Of a stretch of DNA of 36,195 nt, positions 23,978 to 31,970 are shown one piece after another. This stretch comes from Ga0077527 sp964531455 (lineage in GTDB: Bacteria; Pseudomonadota; Gammaproteobacteria; Burkholderiales; SG8-41). Position numbers and translations under genes: made by a program. The notes below the pieces were generated by a model. It was not told where the DNA came from. It made no database searches and was given only the letters and a program-made list of their open reading frames with translations. Every line of letters begins with the position of its first letter. The stretch's first letter is position 1. The stretch lies in the NCBI GenBank assembly GCA_964531455.1, contig CAZHFZ010000036.1, positions 1 through 36,195 of the forward strand, in the 5' to 3' direction.

Positions 23978-24862
23978 ATGATCACCGGACTGCGCCCGGG
24001 CGTACTGCTCGCCTTGCTCTGCCTCGCCACCGCGCTGGGCGCTGAACCCTATCCTGCCGGCAGCAGCCAGCGCAGTGTCAGCATCAACGGCGAAACCATT
24101 GAGCTGTTTGCCTACAAGCCGGCGCATTACAAAGGCGGCCCCGTGTTGCTGGTGCTGCACGGCCTTGGCACCAATGCGCCGGGTTACCGGAATTACGCCA
24201 TCCCGATCGCTGACCATCTTGGCATGCTGGTCATCGCTCCCCTGTTCGACCGCAAGCGCTTTCCGACCTGGCGTTACCAGACCGGCGGCATCGTGCGCGA
24301 CCAGCGGGTTGAAGGCGAATTCAAAGTCGAACCCGAAGCGCGCTGGATGGGACGCACTTTCCTCGACATCATTGACTCCGTGCGCACAGCCGAAGCCCGC
24401 CCCGACCTCGGCTACTCGCTGATTGGCCATTCCGCCGGCGGCCAAACCTTGTCGCGTTTTGCGGCTTTCGTACCGCATAGCGCGAAACATATCGTCATCG
24501 CCAATCCATCGACTTACCTGTGGCCGTCACGCGACGAACGCTTCCCATACGGATTTGACGGACTGCCGTCCACGCTGTCCGACGACGCGGCGTTGCGCCG
24601 CTATCTGGCTCAGCCGGTGATCATTCTGCTGGGCACCGCAGATGTGGAACGCGGCGCCGACCTCAACGTGGGCGAAGGCGCCGAGCGCCAGGGTTACAAC
24701 CGGCTGGAACGCGGCCGCAACGCCTTCCGCGCAGCGCAACAACTGGCGCAACAGCGCGGCTGGACCTTCAACTGGAAACTGCTCGAAGTCCCGGACGTCG
24801 GTCACAGCGCGCGGCGCATGCTGGGCAGTACCCAGGCACAAGCTGCACTCTCTCGAGACTGA
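23978..24862 (+). CDS. Secreted alpha/beta hydrolase (esterase-like)
   Basis: A 294-residue protein with a signal peptide (PGVLLALLCLATALGA) and an alpha/beta hydrolase core: oxyanion region LLVLHGLGTNAPGYRNYA, nucleophile elbow GHSAGG, an acid in LGTADVERGADLN, and the catalytic His in VPDVGHSARRML. The layout resembles poly(3-hydroxyalkanoate) depolymerase or feruloyl-esterase-like proteins without a binding domain; the substrate cannot be told. The start at ATG 23978 lies 11 bp after the dioxygenase stop. It converges with terC, only 6 bp between stops. Confidence 0.82.
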   Translation: MITGLRPGVLLALLCLATALGAEPYPAGSSQRSVSINGETIELFAYKPAHYKGGPVLLVLHGLGTNAPGYRNYAIPIADHLGMLVIAPLFDRKRFPTWRYQTGGIVRDQRVEGEFKVEPEARWMGRTFLDIIDSVRTAEARPDLGYSLIGHSAGGQTLSRFAAFVPHSAKHIVIANPSTYLWPSRDERFPYGFDGLPSTLSDDAALRRYLAQPVIILLGTADVERGADLNVGEGAERQGYNRLERGRNAFRAAQQLAQQRGWTFNWKLLEVPDVGHSARRMLGSTQAQAALSRD

Positions 24863-24868
24863 GACCGC

Positions 24869-25618
24869 CTACTTTGGCAGCACCTTGTGCAGTTCCACCG
24901 GCTTGCGATATGCACGCATCCGCAGGTTGAGCATCTCCACCGCCACCGAAAACGCCATCGCGAAATAGATGTAGCCCTTGGGAATATGCATGCCCCAGCC
25001 GTCGCCGATCAAAGCAACACCGACCAGAATCAGAAATGAAAGCGCCAGCATTTTTATCGTCGGGTGACGGTCGACAAAAGCGCCGATAGGGCCTGCGGCA
25101 ACAAGCATCACGCCCACGGCGATAATGATCGCCACCACCATGATCGACAGATCATTGACCATGCCCACGGCGGTAATCACCGAATCCAGCGAAAAAACGA
25201 TGTCGATTACCGCGATCTGCGCGATCACCGCGCCGAAAGTCGCTGTCGCTGCCGCAACAGCGCTTCCATCCCCGCTTTCAACATGACCTTCCAGAGAGTT
25301 GTGGATTTCATGAACACTTTTCCACAACAGGAACAGTCCGCCGCTGATCAGTATCAGGTCGCGACCGGAAAATTCTTTCCCCGACACCGAGAAAAGCGAT
25401 CCGGTGAGTGTCATCAGCCACGTCAGCGTGAACAGCAGGCCGATACGCGTCAGCATCGCGAGCAACATGCCGATATTGCGCGCTTTGGCTCGCTGACTTT
25501 CAGGGAGACGGCTGCAGAGGATGGAAATGAAAATGATGTTGTCCACACCAAGGACAATTTCCAGCGCCGTCAGAGTCGCCAGTGCCAGCCATGCATTTGG
25601 ATCTGACAACCATTCCAT
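24869..25618 (-). CDS. TerC-family integral membrane protein
   Basis: A 249-residue protein with about seven membrane helices. The family marks are the intramembrane acidic motifs ALEIVLGVDNIIFISIL near the N-terminus and AVIDIVFSLDSVITAVGMVN in the middle, each with an Asp-Asn or Asp-Ser pair. TerC proteins are linked to metal (manganese or calcium) efflux and tellurite resistance. The YgdQ/YoaE-like length without a CBS domain fits here. AGAGG lies before the ATG at 25618. No yybP-ykoY-type riboswitch motif was found upstream. Confidence 0.88.
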   Translation of the reverse strand: MEWLSDPNAWLALATLTALEIVLGVDNIIFISILCSRLPESQRAKARNIGMLLAMLTRIGLLFTLTWLMTLTGSLFSVSGKEFSGRDLILISGGLFLLWKSVHEIHNSLEGHVESGDGSAVAAATATFGAVIAQIAVIDIVFSLDSVITAVGMVNDLSIMVVAIIIAVGVMLVAAGPIGAFVDRHPTIKMLALSFLILVGVALIGDGWGMHIPKGYIYFAMAFSVAVEMLNLRMRAYRKPVELHKVLPK

Positions 25619-25811
25619 GCCAACCTCTTTTTATCAATAAAAACATACATTTAAATTAAATAGCCGGGGCATCTCATGTGATGTCATTGCGCCCACTCTT
25701 TACCGCAGCAGCAGGCAGTGCCCAGCATGCGAAACAGCAACCGCCCCGCATACGGGAAACTGCTAAAGTCATCGCCCGTCTTTCATATCGCGTCCATTCA
25801 AGATACCCGCC

Positions 25812-27239
25812 ATGTCGACACAAACCGCAGTTACTGCATCAGCAGAAGCAGCCATTTCCACACTGTCCATCTCGCAACAGATCGCCGAGTTCGTCGCCAA
25901 CCTGACGCCGGACGCGATTCCTGCGGATGTCCGCGAACGTGCCAAACTGCACGCGCTGGATGTGGCCGGCACGGCACTCGCGGCCACCCGATTTGATTTT
26001 GCCCAGCATGCGCTGGCCGGCATCAGCAACCTCGCCGAGGGCGGCAACAACAGCGTCATCGGCATGAACGTCAAACTGCCGATGCGCGACGCGGTGCTGA
26101 TGAATGGAATACTCGCCCACGGCCTGGATTACGACGATACCCACCCCGGCGCCATCGTTCATCCAACCGCCAGCGCATTTCCCTGCTCGCTGGGCGTCGC
26201 CGAAAAACGCGATGCCCCGGGCGCGGACCTGCTGATGGCCTATATCCTCGGCGTCGAAATTGCCACCCGTCTGGGTGTTGCCGCCGGCGGCACCATGCAC
26301 ACCCAGGGCTTCCACACCACCGGTATCGCCGGTCATTTCGGCTGCTCGGTCGCGGCCGGCAAGCTGTTCAAACTCAGCCCGCAACGTCTGCAATACGCAC
26401 AGGGCTTTGCCGGCAGCACCGCATCCGCGATCTCCGAACACCGCGCTGACGGCGCCTGGAATAAACGCCTGCATCCGGCCTGGGCCGGCGTCGGCGGCAT
26501 TACCGCAGCGGGTCTCGCCAGCGGTGGTTTTATCGGCACCCGAAAAATTTATGAAGGTGAAGACGGCATCTTCCGTTCGCATACAGGCACCCGCTTCAAA
26601 GAGGTCGACATGGGTGCGATGACGCGCAAGCTTGGGCAGGAGTGGCTGTTCAAGGAAGTCGCGATCAAGCCCTTCCCGATCTGCCACCTGCTCCATGCCT
26701 GCGCCGATTCCGCACTGGCCATCCGCCGTAAACACAACATCAAGCCCGAAGACATCGTCAAAGTCCGTGCGCTACTGCACCCAGAGACCTTCCATTACAT
26801 CGCCGAGCCGCCGGAAATGCGCCGCCGCCCGGTATCCGACTACATGGCCAAGTTCAGCGTGCAATTTGTGCTTGCCGCCTGCTTTGTCCGCGGCAAATTC
26901 GGCTTTGCTGAACTCGAAACCGATGCACTCAACGATCCAGCCATCCTCGCGCTGGCGCAGAAGGTGAATCACGAAGCCGACCCGGATTCGGCATTTCCGA
27001 AATATTTCTCGGGCGGCGTCGTTGTCACCACCAAAGACGGTCGCGAGCTGGTGCACATGGAAAAAATCAACCGCGGTGCCGGCGAACGCGCTTTGACTGC
27101 GGAAGACATCACGGAAAAATTCTTCGACAACGCCACGCTGGTGATTTCGAAACCACAAGCCGAACGCATCCGTGATGCGGTGCTGGACATGGACCGTCAC
27201 AGCGCGCGCGACCTGGCGCGGATTCTGGCTCTGGGCTGA
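25812..27239 (+). CDS. MmgE/PrpD-family protein
   Basis: A 475-residue member of the 2-methylcitrate dehydratase / cis-aconitate decarboxylase superfamily. Typical segments are AKLHALDVAGTALAATRFDF, MNGILAHGLDYDDTHPGAIV followed by HPTAS, GFHTTGIAGHFGCSVAAGKL, and AIKPFPICHLLHACADSALA. The D-D-T-H motif and the KPFPxCHxxH segment are the active-site marks. It starts 7 bp upstream of a MaoC-like hydratase gene, so the two probably act on the same pathway. The family includes methylcitrate and iminodisuccinate-related enzymes, so the substrate is open. The absence of prpB and prpC argues against propionate metabolism here. Confidence 0.87.
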   Translation: MSTQTAVTASAEAAISTLSISQQIAEFVANLTPDAIPADVRERAKLHALDVAGTALAATRFDFAQHALAGISNLAEGGNNSVIGMNVKLPMRDAVLMNGILAHGLDYDDTHPGAIVHPTASAFPCSLGVAEKRDAPGADLLMAYILGVEIATRLGVAAGGTMHTQGFHTTGIAGHFGCSVAAGKLFKLSPQRLQYAQGFAGSTASAISEHRADGAWNKRLHPAWAGVGGITAAGLASGGFIGTRKIYEGEDGIFRSHTGTRFKEVDMGAMTRKLGQEWLFKEVAIKPFPICHLLHACADSALAIRRKHNIKPEDIVKVRALLHPETFHYIAEPPEMRRRPVSDYMAKFSVQFVLAACFVRGKFGFAELETDALNDPAILALAQKVNHEADPDSAFPKYFSGGVVVTTKDGRELVHMEKINRGAGERALTAEDITEKFFDNATLVISKPQAERIRDAVLDMDRHSARDLARILALG

Positions 27240-27246
27240 AACAAAC

Positions 27247-28095
27247 ATGACCATTGATATCAACCACCTGCGTACCTGGGTCGGCAAGAAAGAAACACAT
27301 GAAGACGTCGCCACCGCGTTTCCGGTAGCCGCGCTGACCGCGACGCTCGACCGCAACGACCCCCGCCCCAAAACCGGCGACGCCATTCCGCAGAGCGGCC
27401 ACTGGCTTTATTTCCTGGAGACGGCAGCAAACGCCGAACTCAGCCATGACGGCCACCCGAAACGCGGCGGCTTCCTCCCTCCGGTATCGCTGCCGCGGCG
27501 CATGTGGGCTGGAGGCCGTATCGATTTCCGTGCGCCGGTGCGCATTGGCGACACGATAAGCCGCGAATCGGAAATCCTCTCCGTTGAAGCCAAGTCCGGC
27601 AACAGCGGCAACCTGGTGTTTGTCACGGTACGTCATACCGTGACCTCGGCCGGAACAATTGCCATCGTCGAAGAACATGACATCGTCTACCGTGATGCCG
27701 CGCAAAAAGGTGCTGCGGCCCCGGCAGGCAAACCCGCACCGCAACAGGCGGCATGGCGGCGCGAGGTCGAAACCAATGAAGCGGTGCTGTTCCGTTACTC
27801 GGCACTGATTTTCAACGCCCACCGCATTCACTATGACATCGACTACTGCCGCGAAGTCGAAGGTTATCCCGGACTGATCGTGCATGGCCCTTTGCAGACC
27901 ACCCTGCTGCTCGATCTTTGCCGGCGTCACGACCCGCGCCCGGTGCGCACACTGGACTACCGTGCCACACACCCGGTATTCCACCAGGAAAAATTCAGCG
28001 TGAACGGCCAGCCATCGAATGACAGCAAATCAGTGGAGTTGTGGACGGCAAACGCATCTGGCAGCTACGCAATGCGCGGCACGGCGACATTCTGA
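27247..28095 (+). CDS. MaoC-like acyl-CoA hydratase with FAS1-like N-terminal domain (mesaconyl-CoA hydratase type)
   Basis: A 282-residue double-hotdog protein. The N-terminal half is a FAS1-like dehydratase domain (HWLYFLETAANAELSHDGHP, PPVSLPRRMWAGGRIDFRAP), and the C-terminal half has the hydratase motif FNAHRIHYDIDYCREVEGYP then GLIVHGPLQTTLLLDL. The pattern matches mesaconyl-C4-CoA hydratase and itaconyl-CoA hydratase-like proteins. I take ATG 27247; the longer frame from 27172 only reads back through the PrpD gene. The gene is 7 bp after the MmgE/PrpD stop. Its last 55 bases overlap the start of a small membrane-protein gene. Confidence 0.87.
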   Translation: MTIDINHLRTWVGKKETHEDVATAFPVAALTATLDRNDPRPKTGDAIPQSGHWLYFLETAANAELSHDGHPKRGGFLPPVSLPRRMWAGGRIDFRAPVRIGDTISRESEILSVEAKSGNSGNLVFVTVRHTVTSAGTIAIVEEHDIVYRDAAQKGAAAPAGKPAPQQAAWRREVETNEAVLFRYSALIFNAHRIHYDIDYCREVEGYPGLIVHGPLQTTLLLDLCRRHDPRPVRTLDYRATHPVFHQEKFSVNGQPSNDSKSVELWTANASGSYAMRGTATF

Positions 28096-28574
28096 TTTCA
28101 AACGATTTATCCAGCAGCAAGCGCGAAAAGCGGTTTACCGTCCGGTTGTTGCGATTCTGCTGGCCGCTGCCCGGCGCACTGACGGGTGCCGCCGTGGGTT
28201 TTCATCTGTATTTCCGCCAGCCGGGCCTCAACACCGACAGCCTCGCTCCGGTCATTCTCGCCAGCTTCTGGTCCTTGGGCGGAATGTTGTCCGGCGCGCT
28301 GATCACCAGCGTTGTCGCCTGGCTGATCCATCGCAGCTTGCAACGCCTGCTTCCGACCATGCCGGTGATCACCGCGGGGCTGCCCCTTGCCGGCCTGATT
28401 GCCTTGTGCATTGGGTTCCATGCGCCACTCCAAGCCCGCCTGCCCTCATTACTTTGGCCGGCGCACCCGCAAGAATCCGTGCGGCCGCAGCCATCACCCG
28501 GAACATCGCCTTGCACGCAACCGCCACCTTCCGACGCCAAAGCGCGCAAATCCTGGGAACTGGAATGTCGCTAA
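28041..28574 (+). CDS. Small membrane protein, unknown function
   Basis: A 177-residue frame from GTG 28041, overlapping the end of the hydratase gene by 55 bp. It contains three hydrophobic segments (PLPGALTGAAVGFHLYF; LAPVILASFWSLGGMLSGALIT; TAGLPLAGLIALCIGFHAPL) and a proline-rich, probably disordered tail. No family is recognised. The start is uncertain: a non-ATG codon nearer 28146 would also leave the membrane segments. The arrangement of hydrophobic blocks supports a real protein, but an overlap this large is uncommon. Confidence 0.5.
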   Translation: MDGKRIWQLRNARHGDILISNDLSSSKREKRFTVRLLRFCWPLPGALTGAAVGFHLYFRQPGLNTDSLAPVILASFWSLGGMLSGALITSVVAWLIHRSLQRLLPTMPVITAGLPLAGLIALCIGFHAPLQARLPSLLWPAHPQESVRPQPSPGTSPCTQPPPSDAKARKSWELECR

Positions 28575-28608
28575 ATTATCCCCGGGATTTTTTAATGATG
28601 CCATCAAC

Positions 28609-29811
28609 TTACCAGTTCGGCTCGCGGTCCGGGGTCGCCGTGATCTTGTGGATCGACAAATCCGAGCCGTTGAACTCCTGTTCACGGTCCAGGCGTATAC
28701 CCACCGTCGCCTTCAGCACGCCGTAAACCACAAATCCGCCCACCAGCGCGATCACCACACCGAGCCCGGTGCCGATCAGTTGCGCAGTCATGTTGACGCC
28801 CCCCAGCCCACCCAGCGCCTTGGATCCAAATATGCCGCAGGCGATGCCACCCCATGCGCCGCACAGTCCGTGCAGCGGCCACACGCCGAGCACATCGTCG
28901 ATCTTCAGCTTGTTCTGCGTCAGCGTGAACATGTAGACAAACAGTCCGCCGGCAATGCCGCCCGTCGCCAGCGCGCCTGCCGGGTGCATTACATCGGAGC
29001 CCGCGCAAATAGCCACCAGTCCGGCCAGCGGGCCGTTGTGGACGAAGCCCGGATCATTGCGCCCCACGATTAGTGCGACAACAATGCCGCCGGACATCGC
29101 CATCAGCGAATTGACGGCAACCAATCCCGAAATCTTGTCGATGGTCTGCGCCGACATCACATTGAAGCCGAACCAGCCGACCGTCAGAATCCACGCGCCC
29201 AGCGCGAGAAACGGAATGCTCGACGGCGGATGCGCGGCAACCATGCCGTCTTTCGTATAACGGCCAATGCGCGGTCCGAGCAGGATCACCGCGCCCAGCG
29301 CGATCCAGCCGCCGACGGCATGTACCACTACCGAACCGGCAAAGTCGTGGAACTTGTTTCCCGTCGCCGCTTCGATCCAAGGCTGTATGCCGTAGCGGTC
29401 ATTCCAGACAATGCCTTCAAAAAACGGATAAATGAAACCGACGATCACCATGGTCGCAATCAACTGCGGATTGAATTTCGCACGCTCCGCAATGCCGCCG
29501 GAAATGATCGCCGGTACCGCCGCTGCAAAAGTCAGCAGGAAAAAGAATTTGGTGACCTCGAAACCACTCTTCTCCGCCAGTTGCTCGGCGCCCACCATGA
29601 ACGACACACCATAGGCCACACCGTAGCCAATGAAAAAGTAAACAATGGTCGAGACTGCAAAATCGCTGAGAATTTTTACCAGTGCATTGACCTGGTTTTT
29701 GCGACGCACTGTCCCGACTTCCAGAAAGGCAAAGCCCGAGTGCATGGCCAGAACCATGATCGCGCCTAGCAGAATGAAAAGCGTGTCGGTACTGACTTTT
29801 ACGGCTTCCAT
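28609..29811 (-). CDS. amtB: Ammonium transporter
   Basis: AmtB conducts ammonia/ammonium across the inner membrane, trimeric with 11 helices; the 400-residue length fits. Signatures include MVLAMHSGFAFLEVGTVRRK near the N-terminus, DFAGSVVVHAVGGWIALGAV with the recruiting Asp and pore His, and HGLCGAWGGIACGIFG with the second pore His. The start ATG 29811 has GGGGGAG upstream. The gene lacks the usual glnK neighbour. Upstream lie a sigma-54 -24/-12 element and two NtrC-like palindromes, so expression should rise under nitrogen limitation. It converges with the small membrane-protein gene. Confidence 0.95.
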   Translation of the reverse strand: MEAVKVSTDTLFILLGAIMVLAMHSGFAFLEVGTVRRKNQVNALVKILSDFAVSTIVYFFIGYGVAYGVSFMVGAEQLAEKSGFEVTKFFFLLTFAAAVPAIISGGIAERAKFNPQLIATMVIVGFIYPFFEGIVWNDRYGIQPWIEAATGNKFHDFAGSVVVHAVGGWIALGAVILLGPRIGRYTKDGMVAAHPPSSIPFLALGAWILTVGWFGFNVMSAQTIDKISGLVAVNSLMAMSGGIVVALIVGRNDPGFVHNGPLAGLVAICAGSDVMHPAGALATGGIAGGLFVYMFTLTQNKLKIDDVLGVWPLHGLCGAWGGIACGIFGSKALGGLGGVNMTAQLIGTGLGVVIALVGGFVVYGVLKATVGIRLDREQEFNGSDLSIHKITATPDREPNW

Positions 29812-29850
29812 TATTGTGTTCTCCCCCGAGAAATGAATCGGCGATTACAA

Positions 29851-29865
29851 GCAAGGCGTGTTCCA
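29851..29865 (-). promoter_or_regulatory. Sigma-54 (-24/-12) promoter of amtB
   Basis: The minus strand reads TGGAACACGCCTTGC: GG at 29864-29863 and GC at 29852-29851 with exactly 10 bases between, against the consensus TGGCACN5TTGC (one mismatch in the -24 block). Initiation would fall near 29839, leaving a leader of about 28 bases with a strong ribosome binding site. Confidence 0.75.
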
Positions 29866-29918
29866 TAATTTAATCCATTGTTTTTATTGATTATTATGAT
29901 TGCCATCAGTCATATGGC

Positions 29919-29933
29919 GCACTTATTTAGTGC
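29919..29933. promoter_or_regulatory. NtrC-like operator, amtB-proximal
   Basis: GCACT-TATTT-AGTGC is a perfect 5-bp inverted repeat with the spacing of NtrC enhancer sites (GCAC-N7-GTGC). Its centre (29926) lies about 87 bp upstream of the predicted start of amtB transcription and 30 bp, about three helical turns, from the second site. Confidence 0.7.
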
Positions 29934-29948
29934 TTTAAGCATAAGAAC

Positions 29949-29963
29949 GCACCTTTATAGTGC
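29949..29963. promoter_or_regulatory. NtrC-like operator, amtB-distal
   Basis: GCACC-TTTAT-AGTGC keeps the GCAC-N7-GTGC pattern of NtrC sites with a single mismatch between arms. Its centre (29956) is about 117 bp upstream of the predicted amtB start. The two sites together form a typical enhancer. Confidence 0.7.
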
Positions 29964-30032
29964 TAACAAAGGTTACGCCGCTTTTAGCCCGGGAAATCCC
30001 GCATTCAATTGCAAAACCATCCGTAAATCATT

Positions 30033-30048
30033 GAATATTGGTATATTC
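30033..30048 (+). promoter_or_regulatory. Extended -10 promoter of the GspE-like gene, predicted leaderless, inside a palindrome
   Basis: TG-G-TATATT (30039-30047) is an extended -10 element. The first base of the ATG (30056) lies 8 bases after it, about where transcription should begin, and no Shine-Dalgarno is visible, so the mRNA may be leaderless. The same bases form a perfect inverted repeat GAATAT-TGGT-ATATTC (30033-30048), a possible operator. No -35 match is present. Confidence 0.45.
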
Positions 30049-30055
30049 TTGCGTT

Positions 30056-31867
30056 ATGGCCACCGCCCAACCCTTGCAACCTCCCGCCCAGGGTGACCGT
30101 CCGCTGACGCTGGCTCAGATTGTCACCGACCTGATTGCCGACAACCTGGTACCGCGGGAGGAGGCCGAAAAACTGGTCTCCAACCGCCGCTACAGCCGCA
30201 CCGATGTGCACCCACTGGTCGTGATCGCCGACCAGAAATGGAAAGACCCGCGCAATCCGCGAAAACTGCTGAGTCTGGAAACGCTGACTGAGTGGCTCGC
30301 CGAAAAATCAGCGCTGCCCTACCTGCATATCGATCCGTTCAAGATTGACTTCACCGCGGTGACCAAGGTGATGTCCAATGCCTATGCAGCGCGCTACAAG
30401 ATCCTGCCTGTCGCAGTGACTACACGTGAAGCCACGATTGCGACCGCCGAACCGTGGGTGCGCGGCTGGGAAGCGTCGCTGAAACAGGTCTTGCGGCTCG
30501 ACATCAAGCGCGTCATCGCGAACCCGGTCGATATCCAGGGCTATATCGTCGAGTTTTATAACCTCGCACGCTCGGTCAAAGGCGCGAACGACAAGGACAC
30601 CGGCGCCACCGCCGGCATCGCAAACTTCGAACAACTCGTCCAGCTCGGCCGCAACGGCCAGCTCGACGCCAACGACCAGCATGTCGTGCACATCTGCGAC
30701 TGGCTGTTCAATTACGCCTTCGAACAACGCGCCAGCGACATCCATCTTGAACCGCGACGCGAAGCCGGCAACGTGCGCTTCCGCATCGACGGCGCACTGC
30801 ACCTTGTTTACCAGATCCCCACGCCGGTGATGGCGGCGATGACCTCGCGCATCAAGATCCTCGGCCGCATGGATGTCGTCGAAAAACGCCGCCCCCAGGA
30901 CGGCCGCCTCAAAACCGTCAATCCCGAAGGCGCCGAAGTTGAACTGCGCCTGTCAACGATGCCCACCGCCTTTGGTGAAAAACTGGTGATGCGGATCTTC
31001 AGTCCGGAAAATCTGGTCAAGGATTACCGCGAACTCGGCTTCTCCGACGAGGAAGAAAAAAAGTGGGCACAGATCACCAGCGCGCCCCACGGCATCATTC
31101 TGGTCACCGGACCAACCGGTTCAGGAAAGACCACCACGCTTTATTCGACGCTCAAGCAACTGGCCAAACCCGACGTCAACGTCTGCACGGTCGAAGACCC
31201 GATCGAGATGGTCGAACCCAGTTTCAACCAGATGCAGGTGCAGTCGGCGATTGGCGTCGATTTCGCGGCCGGCATCCGCACGCTGATGCGTCAGGACCCG
31301 GACATCGTCATGGTCGGCGAGATCCGTGACCTCGAAACCGCAGAGATGGCCATACAGGCCGCGCTGACCGGCCACCTTGTGCTGTCTACATTGCATACCA
31401 ACGATGCGCCGTCGGCCGTAACCCGCCTGCTTGATCTCGGCGTGGCGCCGTACCTTCTGCAATCCACATTGCTGGGCGTGATGGCGCAGCGACTGGTGCG
31501 CACGCTGTGTCCGCACTGCAAGGAAAAACACGACTACGACGATGCCGTATGGGATGCACTGGTTGCGCCGTGGAAAGCCGCCAATCCCAAAGGGCAGACG
31601 TACATCAACAAGGGCTGCCTGGAGTGCCGGATGACCGGCTACCTTGGCCGCATCGGCATTTATGAAATGATGCTGATGAACAACACCCTGCGTGACCACA
31701 TAGTTGTTTCGACCGACCTCGATGCGTTCCGCGAAGCAGCCTTCAAGGAAAACATGAAACCGTTGCGCATCAGCGGCGCAATGAAAATTGCCGGCGGCCT
31801 GACCACCATCGACGAAATCATGAAGGTCGCGCCGCCCCCTTCAGGCGACCGCCGCAAATCGCGCTGA
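30056..31867 (+). CDS. GspE/PilB-family type II secretion / type IV pilus assembly ATPase (orphan)
   Basis: A hexameric ATPase of about 603 residues. The N-terminus is a degenerate MshEN/T2SSE_N region (LTLAQIVTDLIADNLVPREE), followed by the N2 domain and the motor: Walker A GPTGSGKT (352-359), Asp box TVEDPIEM, Walker B MRQDPDIVMVGEIRDLETAE and the His box LSTLHTNDAPSAVTRL. The C-terminal zinc tetrad is CPHC ... CLEC. I prefer ATG 30056 to TTG 30038 because an extended -10 lies just before it. No pilin, PilC, PilD or Gsp genes are nearby, so it may serve a system encoded elsewhere. It could be PilB, GspE or an uncharacterised subgroup. Confidence 0.88.
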   Translation: MATAQPLQPPAQGDRPLTLAQIVTDLIADNLVPREEAEKLVSNRRYSRTDVHPLVVIADQKWKDPRNPRKLLSLETLTEWLAEKSALPYLHIDPFKIDFTAVTKVMSNAYAARYKILPVAVTTREATIATAEPWVRGWEASLKQVLRLDIKRVIANPVDIQGYIVEFYNLARSVKGANDKDTGATAGIANFEQLVQLGRNGQLDANDQHVVHICDWLFNYAFEQRASDIHLEPRREAGNVRFRIDGALHLVYQIPTPVMAAMTSRIKILGRMDVVEKRRPQDGRLKTVNPEGAEVELRLSTMPTAFGEKLVMRIFSPENLVKDYRELGFSDEEEKKWAQITSAPHGIILVTGPTGSGKTTTLYSTLKQLAKPDVNVCTVEDPIEMVEPSFNQMQVQSAIGVDFAAGIRTLMRQDPDIVMVGEIRDLETAEMAIQAALTGHLVLSTLHTNDAPSAVTRLLDLGVAPYLLQSTLLGVMAQRLVRTLCPHCKEKHDYDDAVWDALVAPWKAANPKGQTYINKGCLECRMTGYLGRIGIYEMMLMNNTLRDHIVVSTDLDAFREAAFKENMKPLRISGAMKIAGGLTTIDEIMKVAPPPSGDRRKSR

Positions 31868-31970
31868 CCGAACATCTCCGGGGCAATGCGCGAAGGGTTA
31901 ACACGCCCTGATGGGGAACGCGAAGCAGCGCTAAACTGTTCAGCCATACCTAATTTCAGGCGGCCGTTCC

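Noticed and set aside
25619..25811. Possible yybP-ykoY manganese riboswitch upstream of terC
   Set aside because: The conserved GGGGAGTA-type core is not found on the minus strand of this spacer.
25839..26735. A 298-codon minus-strand frame opposite the first MmgE/PrpD gene
   Set aside because: Shadow frame produced by high third-position GC of the real gene.
27109..27984. A 291-codon minus-strand frame opposite the MaoC-like gene
   Set aside because: Shadow frame; the opposite strand shows a full hydratase motif.
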